Assembly: GCF_013009555.1 (NCBI RefSeq) | Contig: NZ_CP046176.1 | Coordinates: 2,449,501-2,513,500 of the forward strand | Direction of reading: 5' to 3' | From: Phocaeicola dorei | Lineage (GTDB): Bacteria > Bacteroidota > Bacteroidia > Bacteroidales > Bacteroidaceae | DNA: 64,000 bases | Shown here: one piece after another, positions 1 through 8,811 of the stretch | Layout: every line of letters begins with the position of its first letter | Numbering within the stretch: position 1 is the stretch's first letter | Notes under the pieces: model-generated | What the model was told of the DNA's origin: nothing | Seen by the model: the letters and a program-made list of their open reading frames with translations, nothing else | Databases searched by the model: none | Position numbers and translations under genes: made by a program

Positions 1-80
1 GGAGATTTTTTATTTCTAAGTTTTAATCTGTAAGATTTTTACTTTTGCAATTCTATTTTGAGACAGCCTCGTTTGTGTCC

Positions 81-1145
81 TTATCTTCCGGTTATCGTTT
101 CTGCCGTCGGATTCTGCCGGTGCATCCTCCAGTTGGCTGTTGCCGCCTCCTTGCTCGTGTTGGCATAGCAGTATTCACAAAGATGGGGGCAAGTGTTGTA
201 CTCCCCGATATCCTTGGCGGTCATACAGCCGCAGGCGGCACGCTGGCCCGGGTCTTTCCTGTGGCTGCTGATGAAATACCTGTTGCCGGGTAGCAGAACC
301 GCACCGTAAGGCAGGTCATCCATGTCAGCAAATCCCGAAGACGGCATTTCTTGGATACTTGTTCCCAACGCCGCCATCAGGTTCTTGTCCCTCCATGCCA
401 GACGGGTTATCAGGTCGCCGTCTATGCAGCGGTTACGTGATATCCTATATTTCCCGAGGTCCAGATTCTCGCCGCAGGTGGCCAGTTCCAGGTTCCATCC
501 CTTGTTATGGTTCATCCGGGACAGTTTACCGGCGAACTCCTCCATCGCCACCTTGTCCCATTCCCGGTACGGGATGCCGCTGCCGTCCATATTGGCCTTG
601 ACCTTCCTGTAAGAGGATATGTCCGCGAAACTGAAAACCAGTTTCTCCGTGAAGCCGTGTATTTCCGTTCCGATACGTCCGACCTTTTCCAACAGGGTAT
701 CTATGGAGATGCTGTCCGTGAGTACCAGCGGGTCGAACCGCCAGATGACCGCCTCCTTTCCCAATGTTTCGGAAAGGGCCTTGAATGTTTCGATACGTTC
801 CTCCAACGGCGGCACGCCGGTTTCCAGTCCGTCCTCCCCGTAGTCGTTCAGCGTGAACTGGATATAGCATCCGATGCCTCTCTCTTTCAGGACGGGCAGG
901 TAGGGAAGCAGCGGTTTCGGGTTCTTCGACCAGAAGACGATGAATCGTGTGTTCCGGTAGGATACATAGCTCTTTTGCCCGTTGAAGGGGTTGTTCCATA
1001 CGGAATATCCGGTTTCGAGCCGGTGGAAGAACCAGTCCGCATAGAATGCGGGGATGTCGGTGCTCCGGCTTGCGGATATGATTTCCGGTGCCGGGACTTC
1101 CATTGTCCGGCCGTCTATATTGATAGTTGTTTTTTTCCAAGCCAT
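81..1145 (-). CDS. DUF1848 family protein
   Basis: The 354-residue product matches my memory of the DUF1848 family: an N-terminal block SRSTDIPAFY (residues 26-35), a WSKNP block near residue 73 and a cysteine-rich tail. The tail has Cys305, Cys307 and then a CxxxCxxC motif (Cys319, Cys323, Cys326), which suggests an iron-sulfur cluster like that of radical-SAM or photolyase-like repair enzymes. The reaction is unknown. There is no signal peptide, so it should be cytoplasmic. It is the last gene visible of the left-hand accessory block. The ATG at 1145 is followed by the conserved N-terminus. Confidence 0.85.
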   Translation of the reverse strand: MAWKKTTINIDGRTMEVPAPEIISASRSTDIPAFYADWFFHRLETGYSVWNNPFNGQKSYVSYRNTRFIVFWSKNPKPLLPYLPVLKERGIGCYIQFTLNDYGEDGLETGVPPLEERIETFKALSETLGKEAVIWRFDPLVLTDSISIDTLLEKVGRIGTEIHGFTEKLVFSFADISSYRKVKANMDGSGIPYREWDKVAMEEFAGKLSRMNHNKGWNLELATCGENLDLGKYRISRNRCIDGDLITRLAWRDKNLMAALGTSIQEMPSSGFADMDDLPYGAVLLPGNRYFISSHRKDPGQRAACGCMTAKDIGEYNTCPHLCEYCYANTSKEAATANWRMHRQNPTAETITGR

Positions 1146-1258
1146 ACTTATGATTTATATTGTGGGGACAGGCGTCCGCCGGGAACGCCTGCCTGAATTA
1201 TTATTATATGATTCATATCTCTGCAAAAATAGCATGAATATTTCATTCCGCCTCCGGT

Positions 1259-2182
1259 TCAACCCACCGGAACGGCTTCCACGGTCTCCACCTCCTTCGG
1301 CAGGTGGGACAGCAGAAGTTCCGCCATCGCCCCGTTCTGCGGGATAAGGGCCGGAAAGTCCGTCTTCCCGGGCTTGTATATCTCTGTCGCTACATTGTAG
1401 AGGTCCCAGGCGGTAATCCGTTCCTTGGTCATGGCCAACTTCAGCACCTCTTCCGCGAACTGCGATATCTGTCCCTGGTTCAGGGGATAGGTTTCCACGG
1501 AGGATGAGAGGTTCCGGTCCGCACTGTCGTGGGAGACACGCAATGCCGTCAGCAGGCCTATGTACATGTATATTTCCTCCAGGGAGACAATCCTGCGTTT
1601 CAACCTCTGTATCCGTTCGATGTCCTCGTTCATGTTCACCTCGAAATTCGCCATCCAGCCGTCCACGGTGTCGAACACCTCTTCCATCGACACCTTCTTC
1701 TTTCCGTAGTTGCATACGCTCCGCTCGGGGGAAAGGATGCATTGGTTATGGCAGATTTTCACGCAGGGACCTATCGCCGCCTGCACCCCGTCCTGATGGT
1801 AGGCGACGACAAGCGTGGTCGTCAGCTCGTCGGTCTCCCAGTCCTTGATACGGATGGTGGTGAAGATGCGGCGGAGTATATGCGCTTCCACCGCCTTCTC
1901 CCCGTGGGTCTGTTCCACCTGCGGGAGTATGCTTACGCCGGGCTGTGTCTTGTTCCTGTTCTGCGCGGCGAAGATTTCCTCCACCTCGTAGTCGAGATTG
2001 TACTTCCCGCAGATATCCATCATGCGCTGGATGACCTGGTAATGGTAGATGCCCTGGACAGGGTTGTTGTAGATGTCGTTCTCCTTGTAGGTACGCTGAA
2101 GCGTCTCGAAGTCCATCACTTCAATTCCGTTCTTCTGGAAGTCAAACTGCTGTTGCTTTTCCAATACTGCCAAATTTGTCAT
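1259..2182 (-). CDS. DUF3871-like protein
   Basis: This 307-residue soluble protein has no signal peptide or membrane segment. Its N-terminal stretch (about residues 18-45, DFETLQRTYKEN followed by IYHY) and overall layout match the DUF3871 proteins I know from Bacteroides conjugative elements; function unknown. About residues 60-150 are beta-rich, with a CVKICHNQC segment near 140. The C-terminal half is helical. It stands alone in its transcription direction, 113 nt upstream of the DUF1848 gene. The family name is from memory and not checked. Confidence 0.75.
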   Translation of the reverse strand: MTNLAVLEKQQQFDFQKNGIEVMDFETLQRTYKENDIYNNPVQGIYHYQVIQRMMDICGKYNLDYEVEEIFAAQNRNKTQPGVSILPQVEQTHGEKAVEAHILRRIFTTIRIKDWETDELTTTLVVAYHQDGVQAAIGPCVKICHNQCILSPERSVCNYGKKKVSMEEVFDTVDGWMANFEVNMNEDIERIQRLKRRIVSLEEIYMYIGLLTALRVSHDSADRNLSSSVETYPLNQGQISQFAEEVLKLAMTKERITAWDLYNVATEIYKPGKTDFPALIPQNGAMAELLLSHLPKEVETVEAVPVG

Positions 2183-2240
2183 AATCTTGAAATTTATAAA
2201 GTTAATACTATATGATTCCTTGTTGTTACCGTTGTTCCGG

Positions 2241-2531
2241 TCAGGTATGTATCTGCCACCCGTGGAACGGCTGCAATGTTACCGCAAACGACCTGTCCGG
2301 TATTCCGTGATAGAGCAGTCCGCCCACGATGCCGGTTCTTCCGTCGGGATAACGTTGCGTGAAGCCGAACGAGTACGGGGCATGGTCATAGTAGAGTGAT
2401 ATTTCACTGGGACAGTCGGGATTTTCCTCCCAGCTCTTCAACCGGTCCAGACATTTTTGGAGTGAGGTGTCGCCGATGGATTCGGCATAGCGCTTTACAT
2501 TCTCGAGATGTTCTTCATTCAGGATTTTCAT
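2241..2531 (-). CDS. DUF4120-like protein
   Basis: A 96-residue soluble protein that starts with a predicted helix (MKILNEEHLENVKRYAES) followed by a stretch rich in Tyr, Phe and Gly. The pattern matches DUF4120 proteins of Bacteroides mobile elements as I recall them; function unknown. Its ATG lies 80 nt downstream of the first folded intergenic element (2611-2733), so it may be controlled by that element as a 5' leader. No residues suggest an enzyme. Confidence 0.75.
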   Translation of the reverse strand: MKILNEEHLENVKRYAESIGDTSLQKCLDRLKSWEENPDCPSEISLYYDHAPYSFGFTQRYPDGRTGIVGGLLYHGIPDRSFAVTLQPFHGWQIHT

Positions 2532-2610
2532 GACTTTTATATTTTATCTGTTAAACACGCCCGGCTCCGGGAGCCGGTATTTTTTATTTCTCGCCTGCCT
2601 GACTGTCCTG

Positions 2611-2733
2611 TGCCCGTATCCGGCAAGGTTTGGCGAAAGAAAATACCGCAGCCCCGGCGAGGATGATTTTCTTTCGGCCAACCCCGAAGGGGCCTGACCT
2701 TGCAGGGTACACGGGGCATGGGACTACCTTTGC
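2611..2733. repeat. Folded intergenic repeat, copy 1 of 3
   Basis: Read on the minus strand it begins GCAAAGGTAG. An outer stem follows (GCAAGGT pairing with ACCTTGC, extended by TGCCC...GGGCA arms), then a small hairpin CCCCTTCGGGG and an inner stem GAAAGAAAAT/ATTTTCTTTC. The conserved apical sequence ATCATCCTCGCC sits inside the inner stem. Copies at 9372 and 14458 keep the same fold and apical bases while the stem bases differ. On the plus strand, TACCTTTG at 2725-2732 matches the Bacteroides -7 box. It could be a leader RNA of the minus-strand gene or a plus-strand promoter element. Confidence 0.75.
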
Positions 2734-2833
2734 AGGGTGGGAAATAAAATATACACCCATGTCCTTATGAATCATTGGGGGCGGTCTCCGTTTTTATGGC
2801 GGGAACAGTCCCGTGTCAGACCATCCCCTCTGT

Positions 2834-3151
2834 TTACCGGGCAGTATCCCGTATCATTTCCTCCTCGCTTGTCTCTCCTTGCAGGAAGGAGAGCAGGCGC
2901 CGGAAAAACAGTTCCGGGCAATCCGTCCCGGTCTGGAAACCCGCCCCGTCCCTGACCGCACAAACGGCAAACCGTCCCAACCCAAGGCTTTGCGATGGAG
3001 GTACGATATGAAAAGAGAGATTGCCCGTGGCGTTTATATGCAGTCCACGGCGGTAAGAATAGAATGTATTCGGCTCGCCGTTGTCTGTTTCAAGGGTCAC
3101 TCTTTTATAGCCTTTTGTTTTCAACAACTTTATCAATTCTGAATTTTTCAT
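2834..3151 (-). CDS. Hypothetical protein of the mobile block
   Basis: A 105-residue protein starting MKNSELIKLLKTKGYKRV, a helix followed by a beta hairpin (RVTLETDNGEPNTFYSYRRGLHI). This opening resembles small HicA-like or DNA-binding folds, but I cannot assign a family. The C-terminal half may be less constrained. It lies downstream of two other unrecognised genes on the same strand with 14-nt spacing, so it is probably co-transcribed with them. No signal peptide or membrane segment. Confidence 0.55.
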   Translation of the reverse strand: MKNSELIKLLKTKGYKRVTLETDNGEPNTFYSYRRGLHINATGNLSFHIVPPSQSLGLGRFAVCAVRDGAGFQTGTDCPELFFRRLLSFLQGETSEEEMIRDTAR

Positions 3152-3165
3152 ATCGGATTGTATGA

Positions 3166-3711
3166 TTATGTTTCTGATTGTATATGATTCTCTTCTGAAA
3201 GGCAGACGGTCCTGTGTGCCTGTACCGCATTCCGTATTCTCTCCGACAGCATGGTATAATTCTCCTGTCTGGTTTGTAGCTTGATCCGGAATTTCATCAG
3301 CTCTTCATCACTCTCTTCGTCAAAGAAAAGGTTGTTCCGCCTCTGGTATTCGATATACTTCGTTTCCTTCCGCCTCGCGATGCTTATCTGTGCTTTGGCC
3401 GCGGCCAGTTTCATCAGACAGGAGTTGAAGTCTGTCCTCAATCCGGTGCGCTTGTCATAATAGCTGTAATAGGTATTGATTTGCCTTTTGGGGTACAGGC
3501 ACTGCAACCGGGCTTCACGCCAGCGGATTACCCAGCGATGGCGTTCATGCAGATCCCGTGGAAGGTCATACGAATGAAGCCGGACTGGATTGCCGGCTTC
3601 ATCCTTGTATTCGATGGAAATATATACCCAGCGTTCGATCTGTAATTCCCGCTCGGCCCGTGCCAGCTCTTTGGCGTATCCCCACCAGTCATCTATCCGT
3701 TCCTGTGCCAT
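3166..3711 (-). CDS. Hypothetical protein, helical
   Basis: A 181-residue soluble protein, mostly predicted helix and rich in Arg, Glu and Tyr. Residues 1-30 form an amphipathic helix (DDWWGYAKELARAERELQIE). The central part is basic (HERHRWVIRWREARLQ) and a long C-terminal helix contains RKETKYIEYQRR. I recognise no family. It is 11 nt downstream of the next gene on the minus strand (3723-4433) and probably shares its transcript. The high charge could suit nucleic-acid or protein binding, but that is only a guess. Confidence 0.6.
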   Translation of the reverse strand: MAQERIDDWWGYAKELARAERELQIERWVYISIEYKDEAGNPVRLHSYDLPRDLHERHRWVIRWREARLQCLYPKRQINTYYSYYDKRTGLRTDFNSCLMKLAAAKAQISIARRKETKYIEYQRRNNLFFDEESDEELMKFRIKLQTRQENYTMLSERIRNAVQAHRTVCLSEENHIQSET

Positions 3712-3722
3712 ACCGGGATGGA

Positions 3723-4433
3723 TTATGCTTCGGAAAACGGTTCCAGGAACTTCAGGTAAGCGGCAATAGCCTTGTGGCAGCCGGAGAAATCAGGAGTACG
3801 GCAGCCGCGTTGCTTGCTATAACGGATACGTCCGGATTTATACAGTCCTTTCACATGGTGGGCCAACGTGCCTTTGGTCCGGATATGGATTTCAAAGCCG
3901 TCCCGCTTGGTAATCTCAAGAAAAATATCCGCTGTAATCTCATCCCCGTCCAGGAACTTTTGTTTCCCTTCATCAAGGGTCTGTTGCCATTTTGCTTCCT
4001 CCAGCCTGCGCTTCTCGTCCTCTTTCTCCCTCTGTTCCCGCCTCCTTTGTTCCTGCTTTTTCCGGTACGCTTCACGGGCTTGCAGCAAAGGAGCCGTATC
4101 GAGTCCGAGTCCTTCAAAGACACGGATGGACAAAAGGGTGATATAGTTCCCGTTTTCCGCGTCCCGAAGCGTATTCGTAATCCAGTTCCTGCAATAACCG
4201 GCGGCTTCTTCCCTATGGCCTTCTTTGCCAAGGGTTCTCCGTGAATATTGTCCGCAGGAGAAATACACGTTTTCAATCTTGCAGACCACATGGAAGCAGT
4301 CGTCATCTTCGTTCCCGTACTCGTTCTTTGCCGATAGCGAGGTATACACATTTTCAGCATACGCTTCCAGTTCCATATAAGGAGCAATGACGGTGTTCCC
4401 GTCAGATTTGTATTTCAATACTTTTGCTTTCAT
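3723..4433 (-). CDS. Hypothetical protein with central coiled coil
   Basis: A 236-residue cytoplasmic protein. The first 120 residues are mixed alpha/beta with two cysteines (CFHVVCKIENVYFSCG). Residues of roughly 120-160 are a strongly charged helix (YRKKQEQRRREQREKEDEKRR) that should form a coiled coil. The C-terminus is compact and basic and includes an HVKGLYKSGRIRYSKQRGC segment. No family recognised. It is the first gene of a three-gene minus-strand run (4433 down to 2834) with gaps of 11 and 14 nt. Confidence 0.65.
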   Translation of the reverse strand: MKAKVLKYKSDGNTVIAPYMELEAYAENVYTSLSAKNEYGNEDDDCFHVVCKIENVYFSCGQYSRRTLGKEGHREEAAGYCRNWITNTLRDAENGNYITLLSIRVFEGLGLDTAPLLQAREAYRKKQEQRRREQREKEDEKRRLEEAKWQQTLDEGKQKFLDGDEITADIFLEITKRDGFEIHIRTKGTLAHHVKGLYKSGRIRYSKQRGCRTPDFSGCHKAIAAYLKFLEPFSEA

Positions 4434-4477
4434 AAGTCATTCATGTTTTGACAGTTTGTACATATTTCATAAGTTTT

Positions 4478-5497
4478 TTAGTTGGTTTGTACCTGTCCTG
4501 CCTGCCATTGTTTATAGGCGGTGATAAACTCCTGCCGTTCCTGCTCCAGCCTTGCTTCCGTTTCGGGAGTGTACCCCAGAAGTTCTATGCACCCTCCGTT
4601 GTAACCGGTCAGCCTGCACTGCATCCCTGCCTCCGACAGCTTGTCGATCCGCTTTTGTGCGGTCTTGGCACTGGAATATTGTTTCGGCCAGAAGTAATGC
4701 TCGCCTTGCGACCCGTAGGTGTCCTCCCCGAGAACCAGTTTCCCGGAGTGTCTCAGGCTTTCGGAAAAGTCGAACCGTGCCTTGCCCAATGCCTGCCGTA
4801 TGGCTTTGTGGACAGCTCCTTCGGGATGCCTGAATGCTTCCGGCTGTTGTTCTCCGGTTTGCAGTTTAGGCAGTTCCACCTTGTAGGGTTGCCTGTAACT
4901 GCCTATGCCCAATGTCAGGTAGAAATTGGTATGGAAATAATCCGTCATTGCGTCGCTGTCATCGAAATTGTACGACATGACAAAGTCGCAGACATTCATC
5001 ATCACTTCCCTGGCACGGTCCGTAAGGTCGGGATTCCTTTCAATGTTATAGTGGTTGATGTTGTCCTGCACCTTGCCGGACTCTTTGGTGAACGCCTCAA
5101 AGTCCGCGCTCATCAGTTTGATATAGATGGAATGGTAGTTCTCCCGCCTGACGGAGAACTTGTATTTGGGATATGTTTCCTTGAGCCACGCACGGACCAG
5201 CTCCACAATTTCGGGGGCGTGTTGCCCCTTGTAGTTTCGGCCTTTCCAACGGTATTCGTTATACACGTACTCGGTGTATTCCTTGGCTGTGGCCCCGGAA
5301 TAGTCGTATTCATATCCGGTGGAGCTGCCGGACACCCCCGTACAGTCCTTCCACTTCTCAAAAAGTCTTTCAAACTCGATGTTCACCTGCTGCATGACGG
5401 CAGTGTCACCACCCTTGTCCGGGTGGTGCTGCAATGCCAGACGGCGGTACTCCTTCTTCAAGTCCGCCAGGCTGTGTATGTTTTGAAAATAAGCCAT
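4478..5497 (-). CDS. J-domain protein with an LPD29-like region
   Basis: A 339-residue protein. Residues 8-40 form a short J-domain with the diagnostic HPD in QHHPDKGGD (about residues 24-32); HPD normally stimulates the ATPase of DnaK. There is no Gly/Phe linker or zinc-finger region, so it is not a DnaJ orthologue. The rest, with YSIYIKLMSADF-like strands near residue 125 and a repeated small alpha/beta unit at the C-terminus, resembles the large-polyvalent-protein domain LPD29 found on mobile elements. A role in recruiting host Hsp70 to an element protein is inference. The ATG at 5497 directly precedes the J-domain. Confidence 0.75.
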   Translation of the reverse strand: MAYFQNIHSLADLKKEYRRLALQHHPDKGGDTAVMQQVNIEFERLFEKWKDCTGVSGSSTGYEYDYSGATAKEYTEYVYNEYRWKGRNYKGQHAPEIVELVRAWLKETYPKYKFSVRRENYHSIYIKLMSADFEAFTKESGKVQDNINHYNIERNPDLTDRAREVMMNVCDFVMSYNFDDSDAMTDYFHTNFYLTLGIGSYRQPYKVELPKLQTGEQQPEAFRHPEGAVHKAIRQALGKARFDFSESLRHSGKLVLGEDTYGSQGEHYFWPKQYSSAKTAQKRIDKLSEAGMQCRLTGYNGGCIELLGYTPETEARLEQERQEFITAYKQWQAGQVQTN

Positions 5498-5509
5498 AAC
5501 CGTTAGTTT

Positions 5510-5719
5510 TTATGCCCCCGCGAGGCGTTGGATAAAGTATTCCTGATAGTCGGGGTCAAGACCGAGATTGCTGCAAGCAGCCTCTATATCGTTTTCCCTC
5601 AAATCGTCCGCGTCCTGCAATTCGTGCAGGTATTGAAGTTCGGAATTCAGATATTCCTGTGCTTCCACCTTGTTGCAACTGCATGAGTTACAGATTAGAT
5701 TGATAATGTTTCCTTGCAT
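5510..5719 (-). CDS. Small hypothetical protein (69 aa)
   Basis: A short acidic protein with Cys10, Cys13 and Cys15 near the N-terminus (NLICNSCSCNK), then helices. It lies 12 nt upstream of the J-domain gene on the same strand, so co-expression is likely. Family not recognised. The clean ATG and tight spacing support a real gene. Confidence 0.6.
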   Translation of the reverse strand: MQGNIINLICNSCSCNKVEAQEYLNSELQYLHELQDADDLRENDIEAACSNLGLDPDYQEYFIQRLAGA

Positions 5720-5760
5720 AATGTTTGCTTTTCAATGTTCATATTCCTGTTCCTGAAGCG

Positions 5761-5994
5761 TCATTCGTCACATATCAAGACGGCACGTTTCGCCAGTAAC
5801 CTCCGGTTGTCTTCCGAAAGTTCCATGTAAAATCGTTCCGCCGCACCATAGATGGATTTTTCCGCCTGTGCGTTCCATTTGTCCCAGAAGTGCCGGTACA
5901 TATCGCCGAACACGACCTTGCATTCCTCTATGCTCCAGACGTTCCACATATAATGGAAGAAGCTGGAGACCGCATTTTCCGCATGGTATTTCAT
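5761..5994 (-). CDS. Small hypothetical protein (77 aa)
   Basis: A 77-residue protein rich in Trp, Phe and Tyr (FFHYMWNVWSIEEC at the N-terminus) and ending in a helical segment LSEDNRRLLAKRAVL. Its ATG overlaps the stop codon of the upstream gene by 4 nt (5991-5994), so the two are translationally coupled. Family unknown. No signal peptide. Confidence 0.65.
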   Translation of the reverse strand: MKYHAENAVSSFFHYMWNVWSIEECKVVFGDMYRHFWDKWNAQAEKSIYGAAERFYMELSEDNRRLLAKRAVLICDE

Positions 5995-6584
5995 GATTCT
6001 TCAATTTCAGGTTCAACATCATCTTCGCTTTCCAATTGCCACCATACGGCATCATACATCCCGTGAAGCCAGTCGATGTTTCTCGTACCGAGTTCAAACG
6101 GGCTGTAACACTCCACTTTGTCACCGCTTTCCTTCTCCTCGGCAAGAACGGTCAGGCTGTTTTCCGTTACCCGAAGTCCTGTTACCATACATTCATACGG
6201 GTCACCGTTCTTACTGAACCATATCACCCAGACCGGGTCGTATCCATCATCTTCAGAGAACCGTATCTCAGTCATGCAGTGGGCATGGAGTAACTGCCGT
6301 ATCCCATTGATAATATCCTCGCGCAGCTCCTCGATTCTGCCGCTGAAGTCGATAGATGCCGGAGATTCTTTTCCGTTTCTTCGGATCACGGAAAGGAGCT
6401 GCATGTCGGGGTGTATTCCGAAATTCCAGTCCACCTCTTCATCATTGAGTGTAGTGTGGATATTACCACCCAGAACCAGTCCGCAGTCCTCGGACACCAT
6501 TCTTTTTGCTTCATCGCGGTCGTCAGCCGCTACCGTGTAGGTACCCTCGAAGGCATACCTTACTTTTACATCATACTTGTTCAT
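5991..6584 (-). CDS. Hypothetical acidic protein (197 aa)
   Basis: A soluble acidic protein. Residues 1-60 look like a strand-helix-strand unit (YDVKVRYAFEGTYTVAADDRDEAKRMV), typical of a small alpha/beta domain that many Bacteroides mobile-element proteins carry. The middle has a helical stretch (RIEELREDIINGIRQLLHAH) and a second beta-rich unit follows. It is coupled to the 77-residue gene downstream by a 4-nt overlap. No catalytic motif is visible and I do not recognise the family. Confidence 0.65.
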   Translation of the reverse strand: MNKYDVKVRYAFEGTYTVAADDRDEAKRMVSEDCGLVLGGNIHTTLNDEEVDWNFGIHPDMQLLSVIRRNGKESPASIDFSGRIEELREDIINGIRQLLHAHCMTEIRFSEDDGYDPVWVIWFSKNGDPYECMVTGLRVTENSLTVLAEEKESGDKVECYSPFELGTRNIDWLHGMYDAVWWQLESEDDVEPEIEES

Positions 6585-6630
6585 AATTTCATATTTTGAT
6601 TATTGATACTCGATTCATTGCTCCGGTGAA

Positions 6631-7128
6631 TCACCGGACATTCAACATCCTGCCAAAGGCAGGCGGATTGAGCCTGTAAAGTTCCGGCAGATTAAGCGTG
6701 ACCATCGGGTAGCTCACCCAACCGCTCCGGCGTCTGTAACCGGTATCTTCCGCCAGGTGGTTTGACAGGAGGAACTCCATGGCGTCAGGATTGTTGTTGA
6801 TGTCTATGAACGCCCTGTCCGGCAATGCGAATGCATGGTCATTCTCCAGATTGACCGTCAGGACCGTGTATAGCTCGTCTGTCTCCGGTTCTTTCAGGCA
6901 TAATGCCAACCAGCCGTTGTAGTACATTTCCGGCACAACTGACAAATGAAGGTCCTGATACAGGAAAGTCCTGCCGGAAAACGGACGGTTGCATTTCACG
7001 ATTTCAAAATCATCCTCTCCGGCAGTGAATGCCCTCATCGGGCAGGACACGTCGACGAAACATTCCCCATTCTTATGACAGAGATATTCTTTTCCTCCAT
7101 GGAGGATAATGGCAAATTCTGTATTCAT
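6631..7128 (-). CDS. DUF4313-like protein
   Basis: A 165-residue soluble protein. The pattern YYNGWLALCL... LTVNLEN ... FIDINNNP ... FLLSNHLAEDTG ... YPMV matches the beta-rich layout I remember for DUF4313, common on Bacteroides conjugative elements and of unknown function. It stands 46 nt upstream of the 197-residue gene. The family assignment is from memory and moderate. Confidence 0.65.
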   Translation of the reverse strand: MNTEFAIILHGGKEYLCHKNGECFVDVSCPMRAFTAGEDDFEIVKCNRPFSGRTFLYQDLHLSVVPEMYYNGWLALCLKEPETDELYTVLTVNLENDHAFALPDRAFIDINNNPDAMEFLLSNHLAEDTGYRRRSGWVSYPMVTLNLPELYRLNPPAFGRMLNVR

Positions 7129-7154
7129 ATTCTTAAATATTTAGATGTTGTTAA

Positions 7155-8096
7155 TCAAGCGGTTTGATTGGCGACCAAACCGACTGCATTTCCGAAGAAG
7201 GAGTCGTCCACGCCATATACATGCTGTACGGAGCAGTCATACTTGGAGCGTTCATCGTCCAGGCGGAAACGGAAACCGTTGCAGCCTTTGACCTCCAGTT
7301 TCAATCTCACATCCAGTTTCAGTTCCATTTCAAGAAGGCTTCCGCCACCATACATGGAACTGAACAGCCCGCAACAGTTCCCTTTGGGAATAATGACCTC
7401 TTTCAGGGAGAAGTTGGCATCGTACAGCTCTTTCAGGCTTACCCTGCTGATGTAGGTCAGCAGGTTCGCCCCGCAGCAGGAGTTGACAAGTTCCTCGTAG
7501 AATTGTTCGTAGGATACCTGTTCCTTGCCATCCCTGGATTTCCGGTTCGGGAAACGCCCGTAAACCTTGTAGCCGTGTCCCGTCAGCTGTTTCTTCACTT
7601 TCGACGGATTGAGGTTCAGGCTGTCTACCATGTCCCCGAAGTAAGATTCATCGTAACGGTAGCCGCCTTGCGACTCGAACCAGTTGGAATTGATGCAGTC
7701 GTAGTCGGAAAGCACCTCCACACGGATGGGGATGTCGTCCGTGTTCTTTATCAGCTCTTTCAGTACATCCGAGTCATTCCGGCGATAAATCTCGTCCCGG
7801 ATTTCCTCGTCGTGTTCCTCAAAGAAGTCATCTACCTCTTCCTCGTCAAAGCCATAGGATTCGGTACATTCATCCTTCAATTCTATGATTATGTCACGGA
7901 CGGACTCCCATTCCGCGTCACTGTACCATTCATCCGTGTTTTCCCATAGGCACTCGCAATTCCGCTTATCCAGACATTGCCGGATGATGTCAAGGTGGTT
8001 GTCGAGGTTGTCGTTATAATCCGTCCATACCAGCGTGTAGGACTGCTCCATGAGGGATTTAACGAAATCCAATGTAAGCGTTTTCTGTTCTTCCAT
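7155..8096 (-). CDS. Hypothetical acidic protein (313 aa)
   Basis: A 313-residue protein with a very acidic first half; the stretch DEEEVDDFFEEHDEEIRDE lies near residues 85-103. The second half is beta-rich and basic, with a Gly- and Cys-containing segment GNCCGLFSSMYGGG near residue 235. An acidic front could mimic nucleic acid, as in some anti-defence proteins, but there is no homology I can name and the idea is speculative. The ATG at 8096 follows a gap of about 90 nt from the next gene upstream. Confidence 0.6.
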   Translation of the reverse strand: MEEQKTLTLDFVKSLMEQSYTLVWTDYNDNLDNHLDIIRQCLDKRNCECLWENTDEWYSDAEWESVRDIIIELKDECTESYGFDEEEVDDFFEEHDEEIRDEIYRRNDSDVLKELIKNTDDIPIRVEVLSDYDCINSNWFESQGGYRYDESYFGDMVDSLNLNPSKVKKQLTGHGYKVYGRFPNRKSRDGKEQVSYEQFYEELVNSCCGANLLTYISRVSLKELYDANFSLKEVIIPKGNCCGLFSSMYGGGSLLEMELKLDVRLKLEVKGCNGFRFRLDDERSKYDCSVQHVYGVDDSFFGNAVGLVANQTA

Positions 8097-8187
8097 CTGT
8101 CTTTACCTGTGTACGGCAGGGTTCTTTTTCCCGTACATACCGTTATAAGTGACGGAAGCGGCTTTCCGGCCGCCTCCTTGTGATTTC

Positions 8188-8475
8188 CTATCCATACAGC
8201 TCTTTCACTATCCTGTCGTATTTGTCCTTTTCCATCTCCGTCTTCCGGTTGAAATGGAAATGCGCCGTGTACCTGTAGCCCGTCCTCGGTTCTCCACCGC
8301 ACTGCCGTATTGCCGTGTCGATGTCCCAGTCGATTTCACCGATGCCGAGCGATATGCCTGTGTCCCGTAACAGGCACCGGGCAAGCCGTAATGCGGAGTC
8401 CATCTTGTTTTCCCTGCGCAGCCTGTCGAAAGCCATCATGGCGATTTCCTTGTTTTCTATCGTTATTCTATCCAT
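8188..8475 (-). CDS. Small hypothetical protein (95 aa)
   Basis: I choose the ATG at 8475 (MDRITIENKEIAMMAFDRL) because the longer frame upstream runs back into the preceding gene and looks like a shadow there. The product is a soluble helical protein with a conserved-looking GEIDWDIDTAIRQCGG segment. It is 8 nt downstream of the next gene, so the two are probably one transcript. Family unknown. Confidence 0.6.
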   Translation of the reverse strand: MDRITIENKEIAMMAFDRLRRENKMDSALRLARCLLRDTGISLGIGEIDWDIDTAIRQCGGEPRTGYRYTAHFHFNRKTEMEKDKYDRIVKELYG

Positions 8476-8483
8476 ATTCCTCG

Positions 8484-8798
8484 TCAGTTGAATGTTAAAC
8501 TGTCCTTTTCTCTGTCGCGGCTTGCCAGCATACCGAAATGGATGCTGAATATGCGCTGTCTGAAGCAGACGGGCGAATTGTACTCCATGCGCTGCCACAG
8601 CGTGAAATGGTTGTCCGAGTAGGACCAGCGGAAATGTCCCGACAGGGAGCCGAAAGCGGGATTGACGTTCCTTCCGATAAGCCTCCTGTTCACATCCATG
8701 ATGTTGTTCGAGGTCAGGATGATGTTCAGGATCTCCACGAAGGCCATCTGCGTGAAGCAGTCCGTCGGGAATACCGGTCCGAGAAAATTGATGTTCAT
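8484..8798 (-). CDS. Hypothetical protein (104 aa)
   Basis: A 104-residue product beginning MNINFLGPVFPTDCFTQMAF if translation starts at 8798. That ATG lies just after the stop codon of the upstream gene (8812); the earlier in-frame ATGs lie inside that gene. Features are a helix (CFTQMAFVEILNIILTSNN) and a C-terminal Trp/Phe-rich segment (WSYSDNHFTLWQRMEYN). No family recognised. Confidence 0.6.
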   Translation of the reverse strand: MNINFLGPVFPTDCFTQMAFVEILNIILTSNNIMDVNRRLIGRNVNPAFGSLSGHFRWSYSDNHFTLWQRMEYNSPVCFRQRIFSIHFGMLASRDREKDSLTFN

Positions 8799-8811
8799 AA
8801 GCGTGTAATTT

